A DNA stretch of 64,000 nucleotides. It comes from an uncultured Anaerolineales bacterium. GTDB lineage: Bacteria > Chloroflexota > Anaerolineae > Aggregatilineales > Aggregatilineaceae. The notes beneath the pieces are model-generated. The model ran no database searches and was not told where the DNA came from. It saw only the letters and a program-made list of their open reading frames with translations. The stretch covers positions 1-64,000 of the forward strand of contig CAKZOB010000055.1 of the NCBI GenBank assembly GCA_937135955.1, written 5' to 3'. Shown here in pieces: positions 19,367 to 29,067 of the stretch. The position numbers and the translations under genes were made by a program. Every line of letters starts with the position of its first letter. The first letter of the stretch is position 1.

Positions 19367-20242
19367 ATGGATGGTGCCTTGATCGGTCAGGTGCTCAACG
19401 GGTACGTCATCGTGCGCCCGATCGGCACGGGGGGGATGGCTCGCGTCTACACCGCTTACGAGCTGGAGACGCAGCAGCCGGTTGCCATCAAGATCATGCT
19501 GCCGGAACTGAGCGCCGACGAGAGCTTCCGCACCCGCTTCTGGCGCGAAGCCGAACTGATGATCACCCTGCGCCATCCGCACATCGTGCTCGTGTATACC
19601 TATGGTGAATGGCGCGGTTACCTGTACATCGTCATGCAACTGATCAAGGGGCCGACGCTGGAAAACGTGCTGCGCCATCACCGCTTTTCGCCGCTTACGG
19701 CCTGGCAGATCGTGCGCCCTGTCGCCGACGCCCTGAGCTATGGGCACGATCACGGCGTGCTGCACCGCGACCTGAAGACTGGCAACATTCTGATTGAGCG
19801 CGTCGGTGAGGGCAATCATGTCTACCTGACCGACTTTGGCCTGGGCAAGCGCCCTCACTTGGATACGCGCCTGACGGCAACCGGCATTTCGGTGGGCACG
19901 CCGGAGTATATGGCTCCTGAAGTCGCCCTGGGCGAAGCAGCCGATCACCGGGCCGACCTGTATTCCTTTGGGGTCATTCTCTACGAATTGCTGCTCGGTG
20001 TCCTGCCCTTCCAGGGGGCCAACGAGCAGATGACCGCGCTGGCGCACATTGACGAGCCGGTGCCCCTGCCACGCACCCACCATCCGCGGTTTCCGTTGAC
20101 CCTGCAGGCATTGTTGTTGCGCGCCCTGGCCAAGGAGCCAGAGGCCCGCTTTCAGTCTGCCAGGGAGATGCAACGCGCCTATTATGACGCCGTGCAGGCG
20201 CTCGATCCTGAGACGCGGCGCATGTGCTTCTGGGCGATTTGA
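19367..20242 (+). CDS. Soluble PknB-like Ser/Thr protein kinase
   Basis: A 291-residue protein that is almost only a Hanks-type kinase domain. The glycine loop is GTGGMARVY, with Lys42 (VAIKIM), the catalytic loop HRDLKTGN (D135, N140), DFG D156 and the activation-segment end GTPEYMAPE. There is no transmembrane helix or PASTA extension, unlike typical PknB, so it acts in the cytoplasm. AGGAG lies 6 nt before the ATG at 19367, and a possible TATACT -10 lies at 19327-19332. FHA readers are encoded at 3.2 kb and 61.3 kb, but a functional link is speculative. Confidence 0.93.
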   Translation: MDGALIGQVLNGYVIVRPIGTGGMARVYTAYELETQQPVAIKIMLPELSADESFRTRFWREAELMITLRHPHIVLVYTYGEWRGYLYIVMQLIKGPTLENVLRHHRFSPLTAWQIVRPVADALSYGHDHGVLHRDLKTGNILIERVGEGNHVYLTDFGLGKRPHLDTRLTATGISVGTPEYMAPEVALGEAADHRADLYSFGVILYELLLGVLPFQGANEQMTALAHIDEPVPLPRTHHPRFPLTLQALLLRALAKEPEARFQSAREMQRAYYDAVQALDPETRRMCFWAI

Positions 20243-20261
20243 GAGCGCTCAGAAGCCGCTC

Positions 20262-20362
20262 GAAAATCTCGCCCCTTGCCCCCCGCCGGCGAGAGAGCAA
20301 GCGCAGAATTGAAGCCCCCCTCCGCGCGCGGAAAGGGAATTCGGGGGTGAGGTAACCCTGCT
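20262..20362. repeat. Degenerate remnant of the composite repeat
   Basis: Contains CCCCTTGCCCCCCGCCGGCGAG, CCTCCGCGCGCGGAAAGGG and GGGGGTGAGGTAA, recognisable pieces of the palindromic modules, in the gap between the kinase and rdgB stops. No gene is present. Confidence 0.5.
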
Positions 20363-20452
20363 GATCGGGACTTCTCAAGGGTCTCCAGCGTTTTCCAGGC
20401 GTGCGCACAGGGCCTTGTTTCCCAACACGCGGAATCCGCGGCGGTGGGCCGC

Positions 20453-21094
20453 CTACCTCGACCCCCGTCCGTCGCGCAGGGCGTGAATGCGCGGCAACGC
20501 CTGGCGCAGCGCCCGTTCGCGGTGAGTGAGATAGCGCGCCTTTTGGTCGGCAGGCAGTTGATGCACCTGGCCGAGCAACATCCCCCAGGTCGGCACGTAA
20601 AAGATAGACTCAAAGGGAAACCCAGGGATACGCAGCGGATCGGCCTGTTCCAGGATCACCCCCCGCAATGTCCCTTCGAAGAAAGATAGAGCATTGGGCG
20701 CAACTCCCACGGCGATCACGGTACGGAACTGCGCGCCGCGCCGTTCGCGGGGCACACCGTCGAGCCGGGCCAGGCAGTAGGTGATGATGGCTTCGTCGCT
20801 CATGCGCCCCTGCCCGATCCAGCGCCGCACGCGGATACCGGGTTCACCGCCCAGGGCGTCAATCTCCACGCCCGTGTCATCGGCGATGACCACGAATTGG
20901 TCGGGCGGCAGGTGTTGCAGATAGGCGCGCGCCTTGAGCAGCGCATTTTCTTCCAGAGTCGAACCTGTCTCCGGCACATCGAGGGTCAGGCCCAGGTCAG
21001 CAGGAGACAGGATGTCCAGCCCCAGGGTGCGCATGATCTGGCGCACTTCTCCCACTTTGCCAGGGTTCGTAGTGGCATAGAACAGTTGGCGCAT
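20453..21094 (-). CDS. rdgB: Non-canonical purine NTP pyrophosphatase (RdgB/HAM1 family)
   Basis: A 213-residue house-cleaning enzyme that hydrolyses dITP, ITP and XTP to monophosphates, keeping them out of DNA and RNA. Family features are the N-terminal FYATTNPGKVGEVRQI, the metal/catalytic ADDTGVEIDALGGEPG and the closing THRERALR. AAGGAAG precedes the ATG. Divergent from the family norm, it has RRWIGQG where most have AR(Y/F)AG. It is monocistronic, convergent with the kinase gene. Confidence 0.88.
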   Translation of the reverse strand: MRQLFYATTNPGKVGEVRQIMRTLGLDILSPADLGLTLDVPETGSTLEENALLKARAYLQHLPPDQFVVIADDTGVEIDALGGEPGIRVRRWIGQGRMSDEAIITYCLARLDGVPRERRGAQFRTVIAVGVAPNALSFFEGTLRGVILEQADPLRIPGFPFESIFYVPTWGMLLGQVHQLPADQKARYLTHRERALRQALPRIHALRDGRGSR

Positions 21095-21233
21095 TGTACT
21101 TCCTTGCTACGAGGTGTCTATGACGGGCGAAGTGTACTGCACCGCCCTGCCAATGACAAGCGCCCCATGCGCCCCAAGCCGTGCTGCTTGTGCAGTATGA
21201 CAATACATTAGCGCTGGTGTTGCCAGGTACGTA

Positions 21234-21242
21234 TGGTAGAAT
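21234..21242 (+). promoter_or_regulatory. Extended -10 element upstream of the CBM48 gene
   Basis: TG at 21234-21235, one base, then TAGAAT (21237-21242): an extended -10, with no convincing -35. It lies 36 bp before the CBM48 gene start. Confidence 0.5.
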
Positions 21243-21278
21243 CAAAATCAGAAGCAAGTTGACCCAAGGAGTCAAATC

Positions 21279-21587
21279 ATGCTCAAGAAGCGCTTTCTGA
21301 AAAGTGGCAAGGTGAAGGTCGAATTCACCGTACCGGATGCCATTGCCGCCAATGCCGAAAACGTCTTCCTGGTGGGCGACTTCAACAACTGGGACGAGTC
21401 TGCTACACCGATGACGCGCTATAAAAACGGCAAGTTCAAAGTAACGCTTGATCTCGAACCCAATCGTGAGTATCAATTCCGCTATCTGGTGAACGGCTCT
21501 CAGTGGCACAATGACTGGGACGCCGACCGCTACGTAGCCAACCCCTTCAGCGGCGACAATTCGGTCGTCAGCACCAGGCCAGAATAG
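21279..21587 (+). CDS. Stand-alone CBM48 / isoamylase-type E-set domain
   Basis: A 102-residue protein consisting of one early-set carbohydrate-binding domain. Diagnostic residues are VFLVGDFNNWD, FKVTLDLEPNREYQFRYLVNG and WHNDWDADRYVANPFSGDNSVV, typical of glycogen-binding modules of branching enzymes and AMPK beta. AGGAG lies 8 nt before the ATG. It sits upstream of a glycogen debranching enzyme and near glgC, consistent with a role on glycogen, perhaps as a separate targeting subunit. It has no catalytic domain. Confidence 0.87.
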   Translation: MLKKRFLKSGKVKVEFTVPDAIAANAENVFLVGDFNNWDESATPMTRYKNGKFKVTLDLEPNREYQFRYLVNGSQWHNDWDADRYVANPFSGDNSVVSTRPE

Positions 21588-21747
21588 CCGCAGCGCCGGT
21601 TGGCATGGATACGACCGGGGGACGTTCTGCCTACTTGATGACCTCTGGCGGCGTCCCGCCCAGATTTTCTGATTGTCCGCCGCCCGTACCGCCGTCGCGC
21701 TGTACGGGCGGCTGTAGCTTGATGCAGGGGAGTGTGAAGAAGCCAGC

Positions 21748-23781
21748 ATGATCCGACTCGGACGCGAATCGCTGGAGGCGCTGTTGCGCCGCGAATGGCT
21801 GGTCACCAACGGCATCGGCGGTTACGCCATGGGCACGCTGGCCGGGGCGCGCACACGGCGCTATCACAGCCTGCTCACCGCGTCGCTGCGACCTCCGACC
21901 CGCCGTACGGTGCTGGTGGCCAACCTGGACGCCTGGGTGGACATTGACGGGCGACGCTCGCCGCTGGCGACTCATGAGTGGGCCGCCGGCGTGATCCTGC
22001 CGGACGGCTACCGGCACCTGGAGAGTTTTCGGCTGGAGGGGGCGATCCCCGTCTTCGTCTGGGGTCTGGGCGACGTGCGCATCGTACAGCGCATCTGGAT
22101 GGCGCACGGGCACAACACGACCTACGTCACCTATTCCTATGTGCGTGGCACGTCGCGCGTGCGGCTGGTGCTCAAACCGCTGTGCACTTTCCGCGACCAT
22201 CACAAGCTGACGCGCGGCGGCTACCCGGTGGAAGTGACCCCGCTGCCGGTCTCGCCCGCCTGTGGCGAAGGGGTGCGCGTCACCCTCTCGCCCGACCGCG
22301 ATGGGAACGACGGCGGTTCATTCCGCATCTTCGCCAACCAGGGGACGATTGCGCCAGATGCCGAATGGTGGTGGTCATTTCACCTGGCCGAAGAAAAGCG
22401 GCGCGGTCTGGACGACCAGGAAGACCTCTTCGCCGCGGCAACCGTCATGGCTGATCTCGACCTGGGCAGCACGCTGGCACTGGTCTTCACCGCCGAAGCG
22501 GACGACCCCCTGCCCTGGCACGATGCCCTGCTGGCCGAGCAGCGGCGTCAGCAAGCCCTGCTGGCTCAGGCCGATCTGGACGAGGCCCCACCCTGGGTGC
22601 AGCAGCTCGCCCTGGCCGCCGATCAGTTCATCGTCACGCGCGACATCGGCGGACAGCCGGGCAAGAGCATCCTGGCCGGTTATCCCTGGTTCAGCGACTG
22701 GGGCCGCGACACGATGATCGCCCTGCCGGGCCTGACGTTAGCTGTGGGCCGGACCGTGGAGAGCGGCGAGATTCTGCGCACCTACGCCCGCTTCGTAGAC
22801 CAGGGCATGTTGCCCAACCGCTTCCCCGACGCGGGTAGCGCGCCCGAATACAACACCGCAGACGCCACGCTGTGGTATTTTCAGGCGCTCTACGCGCATT
22901 GCCAGGCAGCAGGCGCTGCCGACGAAGTGTGCCGCGAGCTATATCCTGTGTTGACCGACATCTTGCGTTGGCATGTGGAAGGCACGCGCTACAATATCCG
23001 TATGGACCCGGCGGATGGTCTGTTGTTCGCCGGCGAGCCGGGGCTGCAACTCACCTGGATGGACGCCAAGATTGACGACTGGGTGGTCACGCCGCGGGTG
23101 GGCAAGCCGGTGGAAATCAACGCGCTGTGGGTCAACGCCCTGCGCATCACCGCGACGCTGGCCGCCGCGCTGGGATGCGAGGAGGACGCCGCCCAATATC
23201 ACGCCATGGCCGACCGCGCCCTGATCAGCTTCAACCGGCGTTTCTGGTACAGCGGCGGCTATCTCTATGACGTGGTAGACGGGCCAGACGGTGACGATCC
23301 CACGCTGCGCCCGAACCAGATTCTCGCCGTGTCGCTGCCGTTCCCGCTGCTGGAAGGCGAGCGGGCGCAGGCAGTGGTAGATATCTGCGCGCGTGAACTG
23401 GTCGTCAGCTATGGCCTGCGCAGCCTAGCTCCCGACGAATCCGACTATACCGGCTACTACAGCGGCGACGTATTGCAACGCGACCGCGCCTATCATCAGG
23501 GCACGACCTGGGCCTGGTTGCTGGGTGCGTTTGCCATCGCTCATTACCGGGTCTATGGCCGGGCCAGCACGGCCTGGAGTTACCTGGAGCCGCTGGCCGA
23601 TCATCTGGCGGACTATGGCATGGGCACAATCAGCGAAATCTTCGACGGCGACCCGCCCCATCAGGCGCGTGGAGCCATCGCCCAGGCGTGGAGTGTAGCC
23701 GAAGTCCTGCGCGCTTATCGCATCCTGGAAAGGGCATTGCTCAAGGAACAGACCGCCGCCACCAAGGAGCATAGCGTATGA
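21748..23781 (+). CDS. Glycogen debranching enzyme (amylo-alpha-1,6-glucosidase, GH133 type)
   Basis: A 677-residue enzyme. The N-terminal beta domain (NGIGGYAMGTLAGARTRRYHSLL) is the bacterial/archaeal debranching N-domain. From about residue 290 comes the (alpha/alpha)6 catalytic barrel with AGYPWFSDWGRDTMIALPGL, TWMDAKIDDWVVTPRVGKPVEINALW and YHQGTTWAW, where the family's catalytic acids reside. It removes alpha-1,6 branch stubs during glycogen breakdown in the cytoplasm. Its stop overlaps the start of the next gene (ATGA). Neighbouring CBM48 and glgC genes make a small glycogen locus. Confidence 0.9.
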   Translation: MIRLGRESLEALLRREWLVTNGIGGYAMGTLAGARTRRYHSLLTASLRPPTRRTVLVANLDAWVDIDGRRSPLATHEWAAGVILPDGYRHLESFRLEGAIPVFVWGLGDVRIVQRIWMAHGHNTTYVTYSYVRGTSRVRLVLKPLCTFRDHHKLTRGGYPVEVTPLPVSPACGEGVRVTLSPDRDGNDGGSFRIFANQGTIAPDAEWWWSFHLAEEKRRGLDDQEDLFAAATVMADLDLGSTLALVFTAEADDPLPWHDALLAEQRRQQALLAQADLDEAPPWVQQLALAADQFIVTRDIGGQPGKSILAGYPWFSDWGRDTMIALPGLTLAVGRTVESGEILRTYARFVDQGMLPNRFPDAGSAPEYNTADATLWYFQALYAHCQAAGAADEVCRELYPVLTDILRWHVEGTRYNIRMDPADGLLFAGEPGLQLTWMDAKIDDWVVTPRVGKPVEINALWVNALRITATLAAALGCEEDAAQYHAMADRALISFNRRFWYSGGYLYDVVDGPDGDDPTLRPNQILAVSLPFPLLEGERAQAVVDICARELVVSYGLRSLAPDESDYTGYYSGDVLQRDRAYHQGTTWAWLLGAFAIAHYRVYGRASTAWSYLEPLADHLADYGMGTISEIFDGDPPHQARGAIAQAWSVAEVLRAYRILERALLKEQTAATKEHSV

Positions 23782-24365
23782 CCCCCCTGCAGCCGCCGGC
23801 TTCGCCCAGCCGGGCCTATCGGCTGATCCTTTCCGGCGCGGCGCTGCTCTTCCTGGCCGTGTTGACGGTGGCGCTGCTGATTCTGCTGCTGGACGACGCC
23901 CGCGAGCGCACGCAGCAGCAAGAGTTTTCGGCAACACTCACCGCCATTGCCGCCAATCTGGCTTTTGCGCAAGCCGAGATGACCGCTGCCGCGGGTGATA
24001 CGCCGCTGACAGCCGGTCAATACGACTTCGCGGTGCGCGACGACACAGTGACCTATCGGGCGGGCGGTTCGTGCGACGCCCAGGAAGTCGGCGGGCAGGT
24101 CATGAGCGTAGAGAGATTGCCGACCGATGCTTTCGCGCTGCTGGTGTGGGGCGACTATCTCGCGCCGCGGTTGGTGCTGACTGGCGAAGTAGCCGGGTAT
24201 CCGCCGGGGACATGGGCACTGACATTGCCTGGCAGCGTGCACCGGCGCATCTGGATACAGGTCACCGGCGCGGGACGCACGCTCTCCGCGCCGGTGGAGG
24301 TAATCTTCAGCGCCGGAGACTGCGCTCACAACGCCGCCGACGTGATCTTCGAGCAGCAGCCCTGA
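23778..24365 (+). CDS. Membrane-anchored protein of unknown function
   Basis: A 195-residue protein. One hydrophobic helix at about residues 17-41 (LILSGAALLFLAVLTVALLILLL) is followed by an exported domain with two cysteines (GGSCDAQ and AGDCAHN) that could form a disulfide, and several beta-strand-like stretches. It starts inside the stop codon of the debranching enzyme and so should be co-translated, but nothing in it points to glycogen. It ends 6 bp before the convergent glgC stop with no evident terminator between. Confidence 0.6.
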   Translation: MTPLQPPASPSRAYRLILSGAALLFLAVLTVALLILLLDDARERTQQQEFSATLTAIAANLAFAQAEMTAAAGDTPLTAGQYDFAVRDDTVTYRAGGSCDAQEVGGQVMSVERLPTDAFALLVWGDYLAPRLVLTGEVAGYPPGTWALTLPGSVHRRIWIQVTGAGRTLSAPVEVIFSAGDCAHNAADVIFEQQP

Positions 24366-24371
24366 GCGGAC

Positions 24372-25637
24372 TCACCGCCCGCCGCGAAAACTCACCTGGA
24401 CATTGGCGGGCACCACACCGTCGGGGAACTGCGCTTTGACTTCTTCGGCCAGCAGGTCAGCGCCCAGCACGGTGCCGCGCCGCACCACGAAACGCGGCGG
24501 CACGGTCGAGTTTTTGCCGATGCACACGATGCCCAGGTCCGGCCCAGGGATGATTTCCCCCACGCGCGCGCCCTGACCCACCACCACGCCTTTGTCTATG
24601 ACTGCCCGCTCAATCACCGCGTCGCGTTCGACGTAGCTGTCAGTAAGGATCACGCTTTCGCGGACGACAGCGTTTGGCCCGACGAACACGCCCGGCGATA
24701 GCACGCTGCGAATCACGCGCGCCCCGCTGGAAATGACCGAGCCATCGGTGATCAGGCTATCTTCGATGATGGCTCCCCGGTCAATACGCACCGGCGGACG
24801 CTCTTCGCTGCGGGTGTGAATGATCCACGAGCGGTCGTTGAGATCGAGCGAGGGCGGCGAGCCGAGCAAGTCCATGTGCGCTTCCCAATACGCATCAATG
24901 GTGCCCACGTCAATCCAGTAGCCGCCGAAAGGATAAGCCATCACGCGCATCCCCAGCTCGATCATCCGCGGGATGATGTTGTAGCCGAAGTCGTGTTTCG
25001 AGTCGGGGCGGGCGGCGTCCTCGCGCAGCAGCTCTTCCAGCACGTCCAGCCGGAAGACATAAACGCCCATGTTGGCCAGGTCACCAGGGGGCACCGCGGG
25101 CTTTTCGACAAATTCTATAATGCGGTTGTTCTCGTCCACGGCCATGATGCCATAGCGCGACGCCTCGCTGAGCGGCACCCGGATGACGCAGACAGTCGCG
25201 TCGGCCCGGTTTTCCTCGTGATAGCGGACGAGCATATCGTAGTCCATCTCATAGATGTGGTCACCGGAAAGGATCAGGATATTGCGCGGCGATCCGCGGC
25301 GGATGAAGTTGATGTTCTGGGTGACGGCATCCGCGGTGCCCGCGTACCAGTCGGTATCGTGTCGCCCCTGGTAGGGTTGCAGCAACCGCACGCCGCCGGT
25401 GAAAGTGCGGTCAAGGTCCCAGGGACGGCCCAGCCCAATATGCTCGTTGAGGCTATGCGGGCGATACTGCGTCAGGACCAGCACATCGAAGATGCCCGAA
25501 TTGACGCAGTTGCTCAGCGCAAAGTCTATGATGCGGTATTTTCCGGCGAATGGCACAGCCGGCTTGGCGCGTTTGGCGGTCAAGACGCCCAGGCGACTGC
25601 CCTCACCCCCTGCCAGAATCACGGCTCGCGTGCGCAT
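24372..25637 (-). CDS. glgC: Glucose-1-phosphate adenylyltransferase
   Basis: A 421-residue enzyme that makes ADP-glucose for glycogen synthesis. The nucleotidyltransferase half begins [34 protein letters not shown], continues with the substrate loop [11 protein letters not shown], and has HIYEMDY. The C-terminal left-handed beta-helix shows hexapeptide repeats ([20 protein letters not shown]). AGGAGG lies 11 nt before the ATG. The N-terminal Arg/Lys-rich activator region is intact, so allosteric control is plausible. It is convergent with the debranching enzyme. Confidence 0.94.
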   Translation of the reverse strand: MRTRAVILAGGEGSRLGVLTAKRAKPAVPFAGKYRIIDFALSNCVNSGIFDVLVLTQYRPHSLNEHIGLGRPWDLDRTFTGGVRLLQPYQGRHDTDWYAGTADAVTQNINFIRRGSPRNILILSGDHIYEMDYDMLVRYHEENRADATVCVIRVPLSEASRYGIMAVDENNRIIEFVEKPAVPPGDLANMGVYVFRLDVLEELLREDAARPDSKHDFGYNIIPRMIELGMRVMAYPFGGYWIDVGTIDAYWEAHMDLLGSPPSLDLNDRSWIIHTRSEERPPVRIDRGAIIEDSLITDGSVISSGARVIRSVLSPGVFVGPNAVVRESVILTDSYVERDAVIERAVIDKGVVVGQGARVGEIIPGPDLGIVCIGKNSTVPPRFVVRRGTVLGADLLAEEVKAQFPDGVVPANVQVSFRGGR

Positions 25638-25772
25638 AACCCGTCGCTCCTCCTGATGCGTGCAAAACCACTCTTCGTCAAGAATCTCACTTCCAGCTCA
25701 ACCAACACCCAACCTGTCCCCAGTATAGCATGAGCCTGCAACGGTTGCGCGTGCGGGGTTTCTGCTTTCTGC

Positions 25773-26076
25773 GGGTGCATCTCACGAAAGTTCACGGTGG
25801 GCTGATAATGTATCAGACCTGCCTTGAGGGGTGCGGACAAATGTGACAGGCTGTGTGCTGCGCTTCGGTTTACCTCACCCCCAGCCTCGCTACGCTCGGC
25901 GAGGCGCGCCAGCGCCGAGCGGGGGTGAGGTAAGAAGCCCCACACCGGGCACATCGCTGAGAACCTTTGCGCGTACTCAGTTTTGGGGGTGCATTTCACA
26001 AAAGCTCACCCCAGAGCACGGCTTCAGAAATCCGCCTCAGTTCGCTTGCACTCGTGAACCCAACTGAAATGCACCC
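25773..26076. repeat. Nested repeat cluster: truncated type B, type A, intact type B
   Basis: Positions 25773-25820 match one half of the 91-bp type B element (GGGTGCATCTCACGAAAGTTCACGG) and then break. A type A-like element follows (GGGTGCGGACAAATGTGACAGG to GAACCTTTGCGCGTACTC, about 25828-25979) carrying a TTTACCTCACCCCCAGCCTCG palindrome. A 90-bp type B copy spans 25987-26076. It fills most of the 550-bp gap between glgC and the Crp/Fnr gene. Confidence 0.7.
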
Positions 26077-26187
26077 TGCCTGAGCCACAACAGGTATGGC
26101 ACTGTAGAAAAGAGCAGGTGCCAGACCTTGATCTGCGCCGAGTCGAGGAGAAAGTGAGCAAAGAAAGTGTGGGACGAAAAACGCCCC

Positions 26188-26883
26188 CTACTCCAGTGCG
26201 ATCGAGCGCAGCAGGTCTTCGCGCAGGATGATGATATGCTGCCGGTCGAAGCGGATCGCGCCAATCTCTTCCAACATGCGCAGCGCCCGGCTGACTGTCT
26301 CTGGCGTGGTCGCCAGGTGCGCCGCGATCGTCGCGCGGGTGATCACCGGATCGTCCGCCGTTCTCTCGTCCAGTTGACGCAGCAGAAAGCGGGCCAGCCG
26401 CGCGGGCACCGAATAGAGCGCCAGGTCTTCTGCCTGCTGCACCAGGTCACGGATGCGTGCCGTCAGGATACTCAGGGCGGTCAGCGCCAGCTCTGGTCGC
26501 CGTTCCAGTTCCATCCGCAAGACCGCCGAGGGTAACACCCATGCCACCGTGTCCGTCAGGGCCACCGCGCTGGCCGCATTGGGGCCGCCATCCAGGGCGG
26601 GGATGTCGTTGAACGAGTCGCCGGGGCCGGGCAGGCGCAGCACATATTCGCGCCCGCCGGGGCTGAGACGGAAGATTTTCACGCGGCCCGCTTCGACGAT
26701 CCACAGTCCGGCGGACGGCTCATCCTGCACAAAGAGCATTTCGCCAGCGGTGAAGCGCCGAAAGACAGCCCGACTGGCCAGAGCGATCACGTCGGCAGGG
26801 CTGAGCGCGGAGAAATAGGGCAATGCCGCCAGCCGCGCGGTCAGCGAGGATTCCGGCTGAGGGGCGGTGCTATCAGGGGACAT
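26188..26883 (-). CDS. Crp/Fnr-family transcriptional regulator
   Basis: A 231-residue protein. An N-terminal cyclic-nucleotide-binding beta-roll (about 20-135: FRRFTAGEMLFVQDEPSAGLWIVEAGRVKIF, LPGPGDSFNDIPALDGG) is followed by the dimer helix and a Crp-type winged helix (about 165-225: ITRATIAAHLATTPETVSRALRMLEEIGAI). It has no N-terminal cysteine set, so it is not an Fe-S FNR. The phosphate-binding R/S pair of true CRP is not obvious, so the effector is unknown. Repeats flank it on both sides. Confidence 0.9.
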   Translation of the reverse strand: MSPDSTAPQPESSLTARLAALPYFSALSPADVIALASRAVFRRFTAGEMLFVQDEPSAGLWIVEAGRVKIFRLSPGGREYVLRLPGPGDSFNDIPALDGGPNAASAVALTDTVAWVLPSAVLRMELERRPELALTALSILTARIRDLVQQAEDLALYSVPARLARFLLRQLDERTADDPVITRATIAAHLATTPETVSRALRMLEEIGAIRFDRQHIIILREDLLRSIALE

Positions 26884-26982
26884 GACGGGAGATGGTCCCT
26901 TCAGCAGTGCGCTGGAAAGATCAAGGACTGCTGGACTATTGTGTCATACGCCCTCCGCCAGGGCAACCAATGCCACCCGCTG

Positions 26983-27236
26983 AGCAGGGGGATTGCCTCA
27001 AACCGCTTGCCGCTTTACCTCACCCCCACGTCAGCGCCGAGCGAAGGTGAGGTAAGAAGCCCCACACCGAGCACATCGCTGAGAACCTTCCCTGACACCC
27101 CTGCGGGCGAAGGGGAGCGCCTGAGCGAGAGACAGTAAGCCCCCTCGCCCCGCGACGCCGTCGCGAGGGAGAGGGGATAGAGGGGTGAGGGGCAGCAGAC
27201 TGCGGCAAATCGCCCGCCACAGTTTGCACACACCCC
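26983..27236. repeat. Composite intergenic repeat, four modules
   Basis: In order: GCAGGGGGATTGCCTCAAACCGC; TTTACCTCACCCCCACG with GGTGAGGTAAG; CCCCACACCGAGCACATCGC; a CCTGCGGGCGAAGGGG module; CCGCGACGCCGTCGCGAGGGAGAGGGG; and a right end CAGTTTGCACACACCCC, the inverted type A terminus. It occupies the gap upstream of the SH3b/glycosidase gene. Confidence 0.75.
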
Positions 27237-27371
27237 GTCGCCTTCCCGCCTTGCAGCGCCCGATCCCGCGTGCTACACTACCGGCAGCCTGAGGTGGTCG
27301 TCCAACCTGCTTCTGACCGGCGCGCGAGCGCTTCTGCACATCCATTTCATTGGTTTGGTGGAGAAACAACC

Positions 27372-29009
27372 ATGCCCGTCCGCACCCTGACGCGCTTCTT
27401 GCTGGCAGTAACGGTCCCCGTGTTCCTGTCGCTGAATGGCTTCGGCTCTGCCATGGCGCAGAGCGGAGCCGATGCCACTGTCATTCCCGACCAGCTCAAT
27501 CTGCGCAGCGGCCCCGGCACCGAATATAGCATCGTCGCCAAGTTGCCGCGCGGCACAGCGCTGACCTTGTTGGGGCGCGATGATGTGCCCGCCAACGGTC
27601 TATGGCTCTACGCCCACACAGGCGATGGTGCCGAGGGCTGGGCGCTGTCGGACTACCTGGAGGTGCGCGCTGACCTCGACCTCGAATCGTTGCCCGTCCG
27701 ACCTGCGACAGGCACGCCCATCACCACACAGACACAGCCCGCTGCCGCCGTTCAGCCGCCCGCCGCCGGTTTTCCCGAAGGAACGGGCATTCCCGCTCAG
27801 ACCACTGCGGCGGTGAACCTGCGCGTTGGGCCGGGCACGGGCTACCGCGTCATCACCACGCTGTCGGCGGGGCTGGCGGCGCTGGCCAGGGGACGCGACG
27901 GAGCAGCGGAATGGGTCTTTGTCACGGTCAGCGGGCAGGAGGGCTGGGTCTATGCCAGCTATCTGCAACTGCTATCCGGCGAAGTCAGCGCTCTGCCGCT
28001 GGTAGAGACCATTGTGACGGTCACCGCCGGCGCACCGGCAGCGGCAACTGGCGGCCTCGCCGTGCCTGCGCCTGTCCGCAGCGGGCCAGGGCTGAGCAGC
28101 TTCGGCTACGGCGGTCATGTGGATAGTTTCGCCTATCCCGATCTGATGCGCTACGCCGGTATGACCTGGGTCAAGCGGCAGATTCGCTTCTCGTGGGGAG
28201 CGCCGGGCGGCATTGCCGCGGGCGCGATCGAGCAGGCGCACGCCAACGGTTTCAAGATTCTGCTGGGCATCGTCGGCAACGCCAACGACGTGCTACAGCC
28301 GGGCTACTTCGAGGAATATGCCCGTTTTGTGGGCGAAGTGGCGGCGCTGGGGCCAGACGCGATCGAGGTGTGGAACGAACAGAATATTGACCGCGAATGG
28401 GCGCATGGGCATATTGACCCGGCCAGCTACACCCAACTGCTGGCCCTGGCCTACAACGCGATCAAGAGCGCCAACCCCAACGTGGCCGTGATCAGCGGCG
28501 CGCCCGCGCCCACCGGTGCCGAGGGCGCTTTTGGCACGGATGCCGTGTGGAACGACGATCGCTACGTGCGCGGGATGGCCGCCGCCGGAGCAGCCCGTTA
28601 CATGGACTGCATCGGCGCGCACTACAACGAGGGCATCGTCGCCCCCTCGCAGACGGCGGGCGACCCGCGCGGCAACTACTACACGCGCTACTTCTGGGGC
28701 ATGGTCAATACCTACTATAGTGCCTTCGGAGGGGCGCGTCCGGTGTGCTTCACCGAGCTAGGCTACCTGTCGCCAGAAGGACTTGGCCCACTACCCGCTC
28801 ATTACGCCTGGGGGGCAGATACCAGCGTGGCCGAGCAGGCTCGTTGGCTGGCCGAGGCGGTGCGCCTGGCCCGCAACAGTGGGCGGGTGCGGCTGGTCAT
28901 CATCTGGAATGTGGACTTCACCAACTATGGGGGCGATCCAATGGCCGGATATGCCATCGTCCGGCCCGGCGGGAGTTGCCCGGCCTGCGATGCGCTGGCC
29001 GGACGTTAG
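27372..29009 (+). CDS. Secreted SH3b-SH3b-glycoside-hydrolase-like protein
   Basis: A 545-residue protein. A signal peptide (about 1-32, ending GSAMAQS) is followed by two bacterial SH3 domains, roughly 35-100 (LNLRSGPGTEYSIVAKL) and 140-200 (VNLRVGPGTGYRVITTL), and a TIM-barrel glycosidase-like domain (235-545). The barrel carries the acid/base motif EVWNEQN (E336) and nucleophile motif CFTELGY (E462), as in clan GH-A enzymes such as GH39/GH5. GGAG lies 9 nt before ATG 27372. It probably hydrolyses a cell-wall or extracellular glycan. The next gene has a diverged copy of this barrel in which the nucleophile is lost. Confidence 0.82.
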   Translation: MPVRTLTRFLLAVTVPVFLSLNGFGSAMAQSGADATVIPDQLNLRSGPGTEYSIVAKLPRGTALTLLGRDDVPANGLWLYAHTGDGAEGWALSDYLEVRADLDLESLPVRPATGTPITTQTQPAAAVQPPAAGFPEGTGIPAQTTAAVNLRVGPGTGYRVITTLSAGLAALARGRDGAAEWVFVTVSGQEGWVYASYLQLLSGEVSALPLVETIVTVTAGAPAAATGGLAVPAPVRSGPGLSSFGYGGHVDSFAYPDLMRYAGMTWVKRQIRFSWGAPGGIAAGAIEQAHANGFKILLGIVGNANDVLQPGYFEEYARFVGEVAALGPDAIEVWNEQNIDREWAHGHIDPASYTQLLALAYNAIKSANPNVAVISGAPAPTGAEGAFGTDAVWNDDRYVRGMAAAGAARYMDCIGAHYNEGIVAPSQTAGDPRGNYYTRYFWGMVNTYYSAFGGARPVCFTELGYLSPEGLGPLPAHYAWGADTSVAEQARWLAEAVRLARNSGRVRLVIIWNVDFTNYGGDPMAGYAIVRPGGSCPACDALAGR

Positions 29010-29067
29010 CGGCATTGCCAGGCAACGGCACGCCGCCCTGCGTCGGGGCAGCCCGGAGATTCGGTTG

